From Marinihelvus sp036351115 (GTDB lineage Bacteria > Pseudomonadota > Gammaproteobacteria > Xanthomonadales > SZUA-36): DNA of 64,000 bases. Positions 16,136-23,916 of the stretch are shown piece after piece. The notes under the pieces are model-generated. The model searched no databases. It worked only from the letters and a program-made list of their open reading frames with translations, and was not told where the DNA came from. Each line of letters opens with the position of its first letter. Position 1 is the stretch's first letter. The position numbers and the translations under genes are program-made. Location: contig JAZBOL010000044.1 in NCBI GenBank assembly GCA_036351115.1, positions 25,298 through 89,297 on the forward strand. The letters run 5' to 3'.

Positions 16136-17023
16136 GTGCCCACGCCCGGGCTGTCGAACATCGAACCGCTCCTGGACGCCGTGCGCGCTCACGCTCCGCT
16201 CGTGGTGCTCACGGGGGCCGGTCTGTCCGCCGCCTCCGGCATCCCTACCTACCGCAATGACCGCGGTGAATGGCTGCGCAGTGATCCGATCCAGCACCAG
16301 GGTTTCGTGTCCCGGCCGGAACAACGCCAGCGGTATTGGGCGCGGAGCCTCGCGGGCTGGCAACCGGTGCAGCGCGCAACGCCCAACGCCGCGCACCGGG
16401 CGCTCGCCGACCTCGAGGCGCTTGGCTTTGTGGAGTTGCTGGTCACGCAGAACGTCGACCGCCTTCACCAGCGCGCGGGGTCGCACCGGGTCGTGGACCT
16501 GCATGGCCGCCTCGACCGGGTCGTGTGTCGCGGGTGCGGCGCGAACATCGACCGTTCCAGGTTTCAGCGCGAACTGCTCGAACGCAACCCCGGCGTCGCC
16601 GGCACCGCGGCGGCGCCCCGGCCCGACGGCGACGCGGATGTGCCCGACGCGCAGGTCGCCGGCTTCGACGTCCCCGATTGCCGGACCTGCGGGGGCATGC
16701 TCATGCCCGACGTGGTGTTTTTCGGCGGCACCGTGCCGAGGGAACGGGTCGAACGGGTCCAGTCGGCGATCGACCGGGCCGGTGCGCTCCTGGTGGTGGG
16801 CTCTTCCCTGATGGTGTATTCCGGCTTCCGGTTCTGCCGCCAGGTGGTGGAGGCGCGCAAACCGCTGTTGATCGTCAACCGGGGGGATACCCGCGCCGAC
16901 GACCTCGCCACCCTCAAACTGCCCGCGGACGGCGCCGAGGTGCTGTGCGCCCTTCGCAACCGGCTCCGTGCAGCGCCACCGGTCCGGCCGAAGAGAACCG
17001 GGTCGGCGGAGGCCGCGACGTGA
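16136..17023 (+). CDS. Sir2 family NAD-dependent protein deacylase
   Basis: A 295-residue sirtuin with GTG start. The NAD motifs are intact: TGAGLSAASGIPTYR (26-40), TQNVDRLHQRAGS (104-116) and the catalytic His123 in DLHG. A zinc site of two Cys pairs is present (Cys131/Cys134 and a second CRTC pair near residue 183), followed by MPDVVFFGGTVPRE and VVGSSLMVYSGF. It removes acyl groups from lysines using NAD. The context (ubiquinone/pseudouridine genes) indicates housekeeping rather than a defence role. Confidence 0.93.
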   Translation: MPTPGLSNIEPLLDAVRAHAPLVVLTGAGLSAASGIPTYRNDRGEWLRSDPIQHQGFVSRPEQRQRYWARSLAGWQPVQRATPNAAHRALADLEALGFVELLVTQNVDRLHQRAGSHRVVDLHGRLDRVVCRGCGANIDRSRFQRELLERNPGVAGTAAAPRPDGDADVPDAQVAGFDVPDCRTCGGMLMPDVVFFGGTVPRERVERVQSAIDRAGALLVVGSSLMVYSGFRFCRQVVEARKPLLIVNRGDTRADDLATLKLPADGAEVLCALRNRLRAAPPVRPKRTGSAEAAT

Positions 17024-17048
17024 TCCATGTCGCGCGATGCCCGGCCGG

Positions 17049-18008
17049 ATGACGCCGTCACACCACGCGCACCCTGGCGGATCGCTGAAGTTGGGCCCGG
17101 CGGTGCGCCGCGCCCTGGACCAGGGGCGTCCCGTGGTGGCGCTCGAATCGACCATCATCACCCACGGCATGCCGTATCCCGCCAACCTGGAAACCGCCCG
17201 CGCCGCCGAAGCCGCGGTCCGCAGCGCCGGCGCCGAACCGGCGACCATCGCGGTCCTGTCCGGCCAGCCCACGATCGGCCTGGATGAGACGGGCCTCGAG
17301 TCCCTGGCCCGGGCTGCCGGTGCCGCCCGCAAATGCAGCCTGCGGGACCTGGCCCTCGCGCAGGTGGACGGCGCCACCGGCGGCACGACGGTCGCCGCAA
17401 CCCTGCACCTGGCCCACCTCGCCGGCATCGGGGTATTCGCGACCGGCGGCATCGGCGGCGTGCACCGGGGCGCCGGGCTCAACGGCGACGTGTCGGCGGA
17501 CCTGCCCGCGCTCGCCACGACGCCGCTGACCGTGGTGTGCGCCGGTCCCAAGGCCATCCTCGACCTCGGACTGACGCTGGAGTGGCTCGAAACCCATGCC
17601 GTGCCGGTCCTCGGTTACGGGACGGACGAATTGCCCGCGTTCTGGTCCCGCAGCTCCGGGCACCCGGTCGATGCCCGCGTCGATGATCCGGAATCCGTGG
17701 CGCGGCTGGTACGCGCCCAGCGCGGCCTGGGTCTGCGCGCAAGCATTCTCGTTTGTCAGCCGGCACCTGAGTCGGTGGCCCTGCCGGCCGCGAGCGTGCA
17801 ACAGCCGATCGACCAGGCGCTGGCCGAGGCCGAGGCCCGGGGGATTCGCGGCAAGGCCCTTACGCCCTTCCTGCTGGCCCGGGTGCTCGAAGCCACCGGC
17901 GGCGACAGCCTGGCGGTCAACCAGGCGCTCATGAACGCCAACGCGGCCCTGGCCGGGCGCATCGCGGTGGCACTCAGGGCGACGCGGGCGCCGGGCGCTT
18001 CATGCTGA
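17049..18008 (+). CDS. psuG: Pseudouridine-5'-phosphate glycosidase
   Basis: From the ATG at 17049 the product is 319 residues, normal for PsuG. VVALESTIITHGMPYPANLETA, CSLRDLALA, GATGGTTVAAT, FATGGIGGVHRGA and a C-terminal RGKALTPFLLARV-x-E-x-T-G-G-x-S are strongly conserved in the family. It cleaves the C-glycosidic bond of pseudouridine 5'-phosphate to uracil and ribose 5-phosphate. No PsuK kinase gene is adjacent. Starts at 17037 or further upstream are possible but only add non-conserved residues overlapping sir2. Confidence 0.95.
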   Translation: MTPSHHAHPGGSLKLGPAVRRALDQGRPVVALESTIITHGMPYPANLETARAAEAAVRSAGAEPATIAVLSGQPTIGLDETGLESLARAAGAARKCSLRDLALAQVDGATGGTTVAATLHLAHLAGIGVFATGGIGGVHRGAGLNGDVSADLPALATTPLTVVCAGPKAILDLGLTLEWLETHAVPVLGYGTDELPAFWSRSSGHPVDARVDDPESVARLVRAQRGLGLRASILVCQPAPESVALPAASVQQPIDQALAEAEARGIRGKALTPFLLARVLEATGGDSLAVNQALMNANAALAGRIAVALRATRAPGASC

Positions 18009-18059
18009 ACGCGGTGCGACGCGGATGACGGCCGGGCGGCAAGGGCGTAAGCTCAGGGG

Positions 18060-19163
18060 GTGGACACCCGCGGCGGTCAAGGTTCGGCTGGCGCCTGGCG
18101 AGGTAAGGTCGCCGGGCTGAGGGTCTTTCGATCCTGGCGACAGCAGGTCGCCCTGCCGGCGCTCCTGGTCATGCTGCTGCTGACAGGATGTGCCGGCACC
18201 GTGCCCCGCCAGGAGCTGCCGGAGTTCCGGCACCATGCGGCGCCCGTTCCCGCCGAAGCCGTCGATCCTCTCGCCGTCACCCCCGCCATGGAGGCGTTCC
18301 TGGACCGCTTCGTGCGGCCCTACGCGGACCCGGACACGCGGGTGCAGCTACTTGCACGGTCCATTGGCGATTCCGCCATGCTCGGTTTCCGCTACGACGA
18401 ACGGTTGACCCTCACGGCGGCGGAGGCTTTCGAGCGAAGGCAGGGCAATTGCGTGGCCTACGCGAACCTGGTGGTCGCCATGGCGCGGGCCTCGGGGCTG
18501 AAAGCCCGGTTCCAGGAGATCGAGCGGTTGTCCGCCTGGGACGGGACGGAGGAAACGGTGCTCGTGCCCCGCCACATCAACGTCGTGGTGGAAACTCCCC
18601 GCCGGGGCTACGTGCTCGACACCTCGGGGCTGGCCTTTCATCCGGCCGATCAGCGCAGGCGCCTCAGCGATGCGGAGGCGTTGAGCGCTTACCACAACAA
18701 CCTCGGCGCCGAGGCCCTGCTCGCCCGGGATCTCGCGACGGCCTACGGCCAGCTGGCCCGCGCCATCGAGGTCGCCCCGGGACGCGCCGATCCCTGGGTG
18801 AACCTGGGCGTGGTGCTCGGCCGCAATGCCCAGTATGCGGAAGCGGAGATGGCCTACCTGGCCGCCATGGCGCGGGACGATGACGCGGTTTCGGCGCGCT
18901 CGAACCTGTACGAAATTTACCGAACCGCGGGCGATGACGCCCGGGCCGACGAGATGGCCCGCGAGGTCGAGCGGTACCGGCGGCGCAACCCCTACCATCT
19001 GCTGTTCCTCGCGGAAACGGCGCTCGAGGAGGGCCGGACGGACCAGGCACTGGTCCTGCTGCGCCGGTCCATCGAGCTGAAACCCGAGGAGGCCCGCTTC
19101 CATGACGCCCTGGCGCGAGCCGAGGACGTGCGCGGCGCGGGCGTGGATACCGTCAGCCGTTGA
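18060..19163 (+). CDS. TPR lipoprotein with transglutaminase-like domain
   Basis: Up to 367 residues from GTG at 18060; a long N-terminal segment precedes the hydrophobic stretch, so a later start near 18100 is possible. LLLTGC is the lipobox. The region RRQGNCVAYANLVVAMARASGLKARFQEI has the core Cys of a transglutaminase-like/papain-like fold, with a later HINVVVE His and VLDTS Asp. The C-terminal half has three tetratricopeptide-like repeats (AYGQLARAIEVAPGRADPWVNLG and so on). It is probably an outer-membrane-anchored periplasmic protein. Its last 11 nt overlap the end of rraA, which is convergent. Confidence 0.8.
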   Translation: MDTRGGQGSAGAWRGKVAGLRVFRSWRQQVALPALLVMLLLTGCAGTVPRQELPEFRHHAAPVPAEAVDPLAVTPAMEAFLDRFVRPYADPDTRVQLLARSIGDSAMLGFRYDERLTLTAAEAFERRQGNCVAYANLVVAMARASGLKARFQEIERLSAWDGTEETVLVPRHINVVVETPRRGYVLDTSGLAFHPADQRRRLSDAEALSAYHNNLGAEALLARDLATAYGQLARAIEVAPGRADPWVNLGVVLGRNAQYAEAEMAYLAAMARDDDAVSARSNLYEIYRTAGDDARADEMAREVERYRRRNPYHLLFLAETALEEGRTDQALVLLRRSIELKPEEARFHDALARAEDVRGAGVDTVSR

Positions 19164-19647
19164 AGCTGACGCCGAGGTCCTCGTCCGCGATCACCAGCCC
19201 GTTGGCGTCCGCGTAGAGCACGGCGCCAGGCTGGATCGTCACTCCCGCGAAGCGCACGGGCACGTCGCGCTGACCCTCGCCGCGTTTCACGGACTTGACC
19301 GGATGGGGCGCGATGGCGCGAAGGCCCAGCTCGATGGTCCGGGTGATTTCGACGTCCCGGACGCAGCCGTAAACGACCACGCCGGACCAGCCATTTTCCG
19401 CCCCCATGGCCGCCAGCATGTCGCCGAGCAGGGCGTGGCGCAGGCTGCCACCGCCATCCACCACCAGGACGCGGCCCTCGCCCGCTTCGGCGAGCGCCTC
19501 CTTGACCCGCGAATTGTCCTCGTGGCACTTGACGGTGGAGATGGGACCGGAGAACCTTTCCCGGCCGCCGAAATCGCGAAACAGGGGTTCGAGGACCCTG
19601 AGACGGTCTTCGAAGTCATCGCAGAGGTCTGGAACGGAAGGGTTCAT
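19153..19647 (-). CDS. rraA: RraA family protein (regulator of RNase E activity A / HMG aldolase fold)
   Basis: From the ATG at 19647 the product is 164 residues; GGAG lies 7 nt before it, which favours it over TTG at 19665. The sequence PDLCDDFEDRLRVLEP, FSGPISTVKCHEDNSRVKEAL, VVDGGGSLRHALLGDMLA and GVVVYGCVRDV matches RraA. The fold binds RNase E and blocks its action in enterobacteria; homologues also act as 4-hydroxy-4-methyl-2-oxoglutarate aldolases through the G-D/R-D site, so both roles remain open. Confidence 0.93.
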   Translation of the reverse strand: MNPSVPDLCDDFEDRLRVLEPLFRDFGGRERFSGPISTVKCHEDNSRVKEALAEAGEGRVLVVDGGGSLRHALLGDMLAAMGAENGWSGVVVYGCVRDVEITRTIELGLRAIAPHPVKSVKRGEGQRDVPVRFAGVTIQPGAVLYADANGLVIADEDLGVSFNG

Positions 19648-19745
19648 GGCGGGCTCCTGGGACAATCTTTCAACGAAAGTCCCTTCAGGATGTACTACAA
19701 CTAAGCAAAAGAAAACGCTTACGCAGGAAGCGAGGTGAAAAAACA

Positions 19746-20513
19746 GTGCGTTGGGTAAGCTGGATCGTGGTGATGGGGGCGGTGGCCTGGCTGCTGTACA
19801 CCCAGCTGTGGAAGCAGGTGCCGGAAGCCGAGATCGACCAGCTGTCGTCGGAGCGGGTCCAGGGCACCGTCGCTCGCGGCAGTGTCGCGGACAGCCTTCC
19901 CGAGGAACGGGACACGGTGCCCTACGACGCCCTCGTGCCCATGATCGAAGCGGTGGAAACCGTGACGGACCTTGATCGCATCGAAGTCACGGTGATCGTG
20001 CGCTCCCGCAAACGGGACGTCGATCCGGAGGACATTCTCCTGTTCCTGGACGACGGCGACACGCGGCACACCTTCACCGTGGGCCAGTACGGCGACGTGG
20101 CGATTCCGCTGCGCGACGACTGGCGCGAAGCAGGCCTGCTGATCGAAAGCAACCAGCCCGCCGGTACCCTGGATCTCCAGGTCACGTTCATTCTCAAGAC
20201 CCTGCCGGGGACCCGGGTTGAATACGCATGGCTCTGGGAGACCGTTCGCCAGCTGGACGTGGCCGTCAGCGCCATGCAGGGGGTGCAGGCGGCGCCGCCC
20301 GGGGAAGTCGTGGGCCTGATCTTCGAATACCGCCCGGGGGAGCGGGGAGAAGTCATCGCCGGCGAAGGACCGGGCGCCGCAACCCTCACCGCGGACGAGC
20401 GCGGCGTCCTGCGACTCGAGCTCACGGAGGCCATGCTGGAGGAAAACCCGACGCTCGTGTTCCGTCCCCTGCCGCAACGGCTCGTGCCCCTCATCAGCGC
20501 ACCGGAAGCATGA
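19746..20513 (+). CDS. Membrane-anchored protein of unknown function
   Basis: A 255-residue protein starting at GTG 19746 with GAGGTG 8 nt upstream. One N-terminal membrane segment (WVSWIVVMGAVAWLLYT) is followed by an acidic periplasmic domain with many beta-strand-like stretches. No family was recognised. The anchor and the ERVQGT motif after it resemble the start of the next gene, suggesting a shared module. Divergent from rraA. Confidence 0.65.
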   Translation: MRWVSWIVVMGAVAWLLYTQLWKQVPEAEIDQLSSERVQGTVARGSVADSLPEERDTVPYDALVPMIEAVETVTDLDRIEVTVIVRSRKRDVDPEDILLFLDDGDTRHTFTVGQYGDVAIPLRDDWREAGLLIESNQPAGTLDLQVTFILKTLPGTRVEYAWLWETVRQLDVAVSAMQGVQAAPPGEVVGLIFEYRPGERGEVIAGEGPGAATLTADERGVLRLELTEAMLEENPTLVFRPLPQRLVPLISAPEA

Positions 20514-20586
20514 CTTCTGGCAGGGGCGGTCCTGGCGGCCGCCTCGTACACTTGCGATCCGTCAGAGGTGCCCCCAACTTTTTCCC

Positions 20587-20856
20587 GTGGAACACTTGAT
20601 TCGATACCTGAGCTGGACCTTCGTGTTCGGCGCCATCGCCACCCTGCTGTACACCAGCTTCAAGCCGTTTTGGCATGATCTTCTGGATGGAGAATTCCCT
20701 CCGGATCAGATCCAGGGAACCATGATGGAATCCGCCGACTCCGCGGCCACGGTGCGTCCGGAAGACCCAGCCGGGGATATTCCCGTGGCCGAAATCCCCA
20801 CCTGCACGGAAAACCAGGCCGAGATCGAAGGCGTTTGCGTCGCGCGAAACCCGTGA
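20587..20856 (+). CDS. Small membrane-anchored protein sharing the upstream gene's N-terminal module
   Basis: An 89-residue product from GTG at 20587. The anchor LSWTFVFGAIATLLYT and the QIQGT motif parallel WIVVMGAVAWLLYT and VQGT of the preceding protein. The C-terminus is short and acidic with two Cys (TCTENQAEIEGVCV), which could form a disulfide in the periplasm. Function unknown. Confidence 0.55.
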   Translation: MEHLIRYLSWTFVFGAIATLLYTSFKPFWHDLLDGEFPPDQIQGTMMESADSAATVRPEDPAGDIPVAEIPTCTENQAEIEGVCVARNP

Positions 20857-20896
20857 ATCGTCCCGCCTTCGTCCGTCTCCCGAACGCCTTGCCTCC

Positions 20897-21310
20897 ATGG
20901 CACTGAACCCGCTTCGTTCGAGTCCCGGCATGCTGGCGTTGTTCGGCTTATGCCTCGCCGCCTGCGCCTTGCCCGCATCGGCGATTGCCGAGGAACTCGT
21001 GATGGATTTTCGGGGGTCGGAATCTCGCAACACACCCGAGTTCGAGGTGCGCGCGCCCTGGCTCCTCGACTGGCGGATCACCACCGATGGCGCCTACGAG
21101 TCGGCCGTGGAGGTGTCTCTCGAGACGGCCGGTATCGGCGCACACGAGGGTCGCGTGCTCATGACCAAGCAGCCGGGTAACGGCGTCCGCCTGTTCGACA
21201 ACGAGGGGCGCTTCTACTTTCGCGTGTCCTCGTCCTTCGCGAACTGGCACCTGAAGGTCATTCAGCTCACGGAAGAAGAAGCCGAGCGCTACACGCCGCG
21301 CGAGCCCTGA
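20897..21310 (+). CDS. Exported protein of unknown function
   Basis: A 137-residue protein with a signal peptide (LALFGLCLAACALPASAIA) and a compact beta-rich mature part (LVMDFRGSESRNTPEFEVRAPW, VRLFDNEGRFYFRVSSSFANWHLKV) that could be a small C2- or lipocalin-like sandwich. No family recognised. It is 40 nt after the preceding gene and probably in the same transcript. Confidence 0.65.
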   Translation: MALNPLRSSPGMLALFGLCLAACALPASAIAEELVMDFRGSESRNTPEFEVRAPWLLDWRITTDGAYESAVEVSLETAGIGAHEGRVLMTKQPGNGVRLFDNEGRFYFRVSSSFANWHLKVIQLTEEEAERYTPREP

Positions 21311-21408
21311 TCACGCGTTGCACCCGTTGACCGAGAGCGGTTGACCACGGCAGCCTGATGACGGCCGGTCGCCGGTGCAGCGCCCGGTTGCTTTGGCCCG
21401 CGTCGGAC

Positions 21409-21858
21409 TCAGTCCGTGGGTTTTTCCGGAAACGTGACACCCAGCATGTACTCCCCCGCGGCCTGCACGGCCCGGTCACTGAGGTACGGGTGTCCCCCTT
21501 TGGCCGGCATCTCGAGGTAGCCCTCCCGGGCGTGTTCCAGGAGCACGGCGGACCAGAGTGGCGAGCGGTCTGACCAGTTGTCACGGTTCCCCAGCTGCGG
21601 CGCACCGGTCTCCGCCGCGCCTTCTCCCACGTCGTGGCACGCGGCGCAGGCCCACTCGAACACATCCTTGCCCAGGGCGAGATAGCGCTCACGCCAGGCG
21701 ACGATCTCCGCATCTTCGGCTTCCAGGACCACACCGTCCTGGGCGGACAGCGGACCGGTGAACACGACGCTGGACAGGGCCACGAGGATCAGGGCGCCCA
21801 ATCGGCCGGCCGTTGCGGCGATCGACAGGCGACGGTTGGAAATGCATCGGCAATTCAT
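21409..21858 (-). CDS. Exported class I cytochrome c
   Basis: A 149-residue protein with a signal peptide ending near LSAQDG. The single haem site is CAACH (71-75). A Met ligand is likely in LEMPAKGGHPYLSD, and YMLGVTFPEKP closes the domain, as in cytochrome c5-type proteins. It is a periplasmic electron carrier. The intact CXXCH site contrasts with the degraded cytochrome at 6740-7063. Confidence 0.88.
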   Translation of the reverse strand: MNCRCISNRRLSIAATAGRLGALILVALSSVVFTGPLSAQDGVVLEAEDAEIVAWRERYLALGKDVFEWACAACHDVGEGAAETGAPQLGNRDNWSDRSPLWSAVLLEHAREGYLEMPAKGGHPYLSDRAVQAAGEYMLGVTFPEKPTD

Positions 21859-21942
21859 GGCGTACCCTCCGGTGATCGGCTCGAAGACTCACCCTTCATT
21901 CTAGCGAGCCGCGCGCGGTTTGCGCCTGACCCAGGACAATCG

Positions 21943-23916
21943 TCAGTCGAGTTCGAACAGGCGCCGTTCGGCCCAGAGCGCACCGCCGGCGAGCAGCAGC
22001 AGGGCCCAGGGCCACCAGGGAGAGAGGGGGGTCTCGACGCGGCGCCGCTCCACCCCGGTGTCCGGGCCGCTCATGCCGGTCGCCGCCCGGCCCAGGGTGG
22101 CGAGCTGTCGGCGCGCATGCCGATCGGCCTCCCAGTGTTCCGGCCCATGGACACGGATCAGCAGCTCGTCCACGACATTTCCCTGGTTATCGACCAGTCC
22201 CGCCACGTGCCAACCGGGTGTGTCCGGCCAGACCACGGCGCACTGCAGGCCAGCCCCCGCGGCGTGCGGGACCAGGGGCACCGCTTCCGCCTCGTCCCGG
22301 CTGGTCGAATCGCGGCTATCGAGGCGATGGAATGCCAGGCGCAGCGCTAGCGCGGTGTCGTTCCCCAGCGGAGCGCAGAGCGCCATGCGTCGCCCGGCGA
22401 AAGCACGCACGTCGGCCTGTGGTGTCAGCCAGCGGGGCGCCAGGTCCGTGCGAGCCAGTTCACTCAGGAGGCGCGCCCAGTAGCGGGCAAAGGTCGAGGA
22501 TTCTCCGCTGGTGGCCCAGCGATGCCGCTCCCGCAGCAGGGAAACTCCGATCCGCCCGTCGCCGACGGGCTGCAAGGCTTCCAGCAGCAGCCCGTTCTCG
22601 TCCCGGGTCAGTGACCGGGCTCCGTCCAGCGCCAGGCGAAACGGAGCCAACGGCAGGGGCTGTTCCGGCGCCAGTCCGGGCCAGCTCGGCCAGACCGGGT
22701 CAACGGCCGGCGCAGGCAAGAGGTCCAGTCCCACCAGCGCGGCATGCGCCGGCGTGTCCAGCCACGCCGCCAGCTCCGGATCCGCCAGGAGCAGGAGCCC
22801 AAGTCCCGAGCGGACGGCGTCGAGGACGGTTTGCCGCTCCTGGTCCGGCAGGGCCGCCCAGCGCCGCCCGTCCATGAGCACCAGGTCGGTCTCGGCATAC
22901 TGCGCCGCCGTTCGCTCCAGGGGCGACCCTGCCTCGAGATTGATGCCCTGGGCCAGGTCCCGGTCCCGGCTGACCTGGCTGTGTACGATCAGTGCGTGGC
23001 CCGTGTCGGCGGCCCAGTTGGCAAGCCGGCGGGTCTCGAAAGACGGGGCGGACTGGATGACCATCAGCCGGGCTCCCTCGCGCGTCACGACCTGCACGCT
23101 GACCGGTTCGTCGAAAAACGAAGTGTTGCCACGCCGGCCCCGCAGCCGGTATTCCAGGGCGCCCACGCCCCGGGGCGTGGTGGTTACGGCGAAGCCCTGG
23201 CCCGAACGGGCCGGAGCCGTCGCAACCACCCCGCCCGCGGGATCGACCAGTTCCACGTCCGCCACGTCTTCCGCGCCTTCGAGGCGAAGGACGCCGGTGA
23301 CGGTCAGCGCTTCGCCCAGGACCAGCCTCGGGCGCCATTGCACCTGCACCGGGCCGGCCAGGGGCGGGGGCTCGAAGCGTACTTGCAGGTCCGATGGCAG
23401 TTCCCGCCATTGCCCGTCGTCCAGTCCGTGGCCCAGCACGCTCAGGGCATCCAGGCCGGGTTCCCTGAGAATCAGCTGCCCGGCGGTCACCAGGGTCTCG
23501 CCGGCGAGGCGCCCGGTCGCTGGAGTCTCCCGCTGCGCCGCCGTTTCCGAACCGGTCGACGCTGCATCGCGGGCTTGCGGCAGCAGGTGGTAGCGCCGTC
23601 CCAGCGTCGGCGCGCGGTCGGCCGTCGGCTCAGCGGAACCGTCCCGGGCGCCCTCGGTGACGAGGACGACCGTGGCATCCGCTTCGCGCTCCTTGCTGGG
23701 GGAAAGCAGGAGCAGGCTGACGGCGGCGCCCGCCAGCAGGTTCAGCGCGATGACGCCAAGGCGGCGAAGGGCGCCCGCGTCAGCCAGCCGCCGGCTCGCC
23801 CGCCAGGCCGTGAGCAGCACCGCGGCGATGACCGCGGCGAGGGCGGCCAGCGTCAGGCCATCCGCGGCCACGCGCCAGGCGCCGAGGGACCATTCGAGCG
23901 TCGCGGGCGCGTTCAC
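21943..23916 (-). CDS. Large membrane protein of the MoxR/Bat operon (GATase-like domain)
   Basis: A 657-residue protein with two N-terminal membrane segments (about 20-38 and 50-72) and one near the C-terminus (WPWALLLLAGGALWA). The periplasmic part includes ARLMVIQSAPSFETRRLANWAADTG and a VLMDGRRWAALPDQERQTVLDAVRSGLGLLLL segment (quoted in part), which resemble the glutamine-amidotransferase-like domain of Bat-operon membrane proteins. Last gene of the operon; its start overlaps the previous stop by 4 nt. Confidence 0.7.
   Translation of the reverse strand: MNAPATLEWSLGAWRVAADGLTLAALAAVIAAVLLTAWRASRRLADAGALRRLGVIALNLLAGAAVSLLLLSPSKEREADATVVLVTEGARDGSAEPTADRAPTLGRRYHLLPQARDAASTGSETAAQRETPATGRLAGETLVTAGQLILREPGLDALSVLGHGLDDGQWRELPSDLQVRFEPPPLAGPVQVQWRPRLVLGEALTVTGVLRLEGAEDVADVELVDPAGGVVATAPARSGQGFAVTTTPRGVGALEYRLRGRRGNTSFFDEPVSVQVVTREGARLMVIQSAPSFETRRLANWAADTGHALIVHSQVSRDRDLAQGINLEAGSPLERTAAQYAETDLVLMDGRRWAALPDQERQTVLDAVRSGLGLLLLADPELAAWLDTPAHAALVGLDLLPAPAVDPVWPSWPGLAPEQPLPLAPFRLALDGARSLTRDENGLLLEALQPVGDGRIGVSLLRERHRWATSGESSTFARYWARLLSELARTDLAPRWLTPQADVRAFAGRRMALCAPLGNDTALALRLAFHRLDSRDSTSRDEAEAVPLVPHAAGAGLQCAVVWPDTPGWHVAGLVDNQGNVVDELLIRVHGPEHWEADRHARRQLATLGRAATGMSGPDTGVERRRVETPLSPWWPWALLLLAGGALWAERRLFELD

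Noticed and set aside
13726..16161. An 811-codon minus-strand open frame
   Set aside because: Only its last 196 codons look like a protein (the PNPOx-like gene). The rest is antisense to HiPIP, ubiG and DUF3429 and is a product of high GC content.
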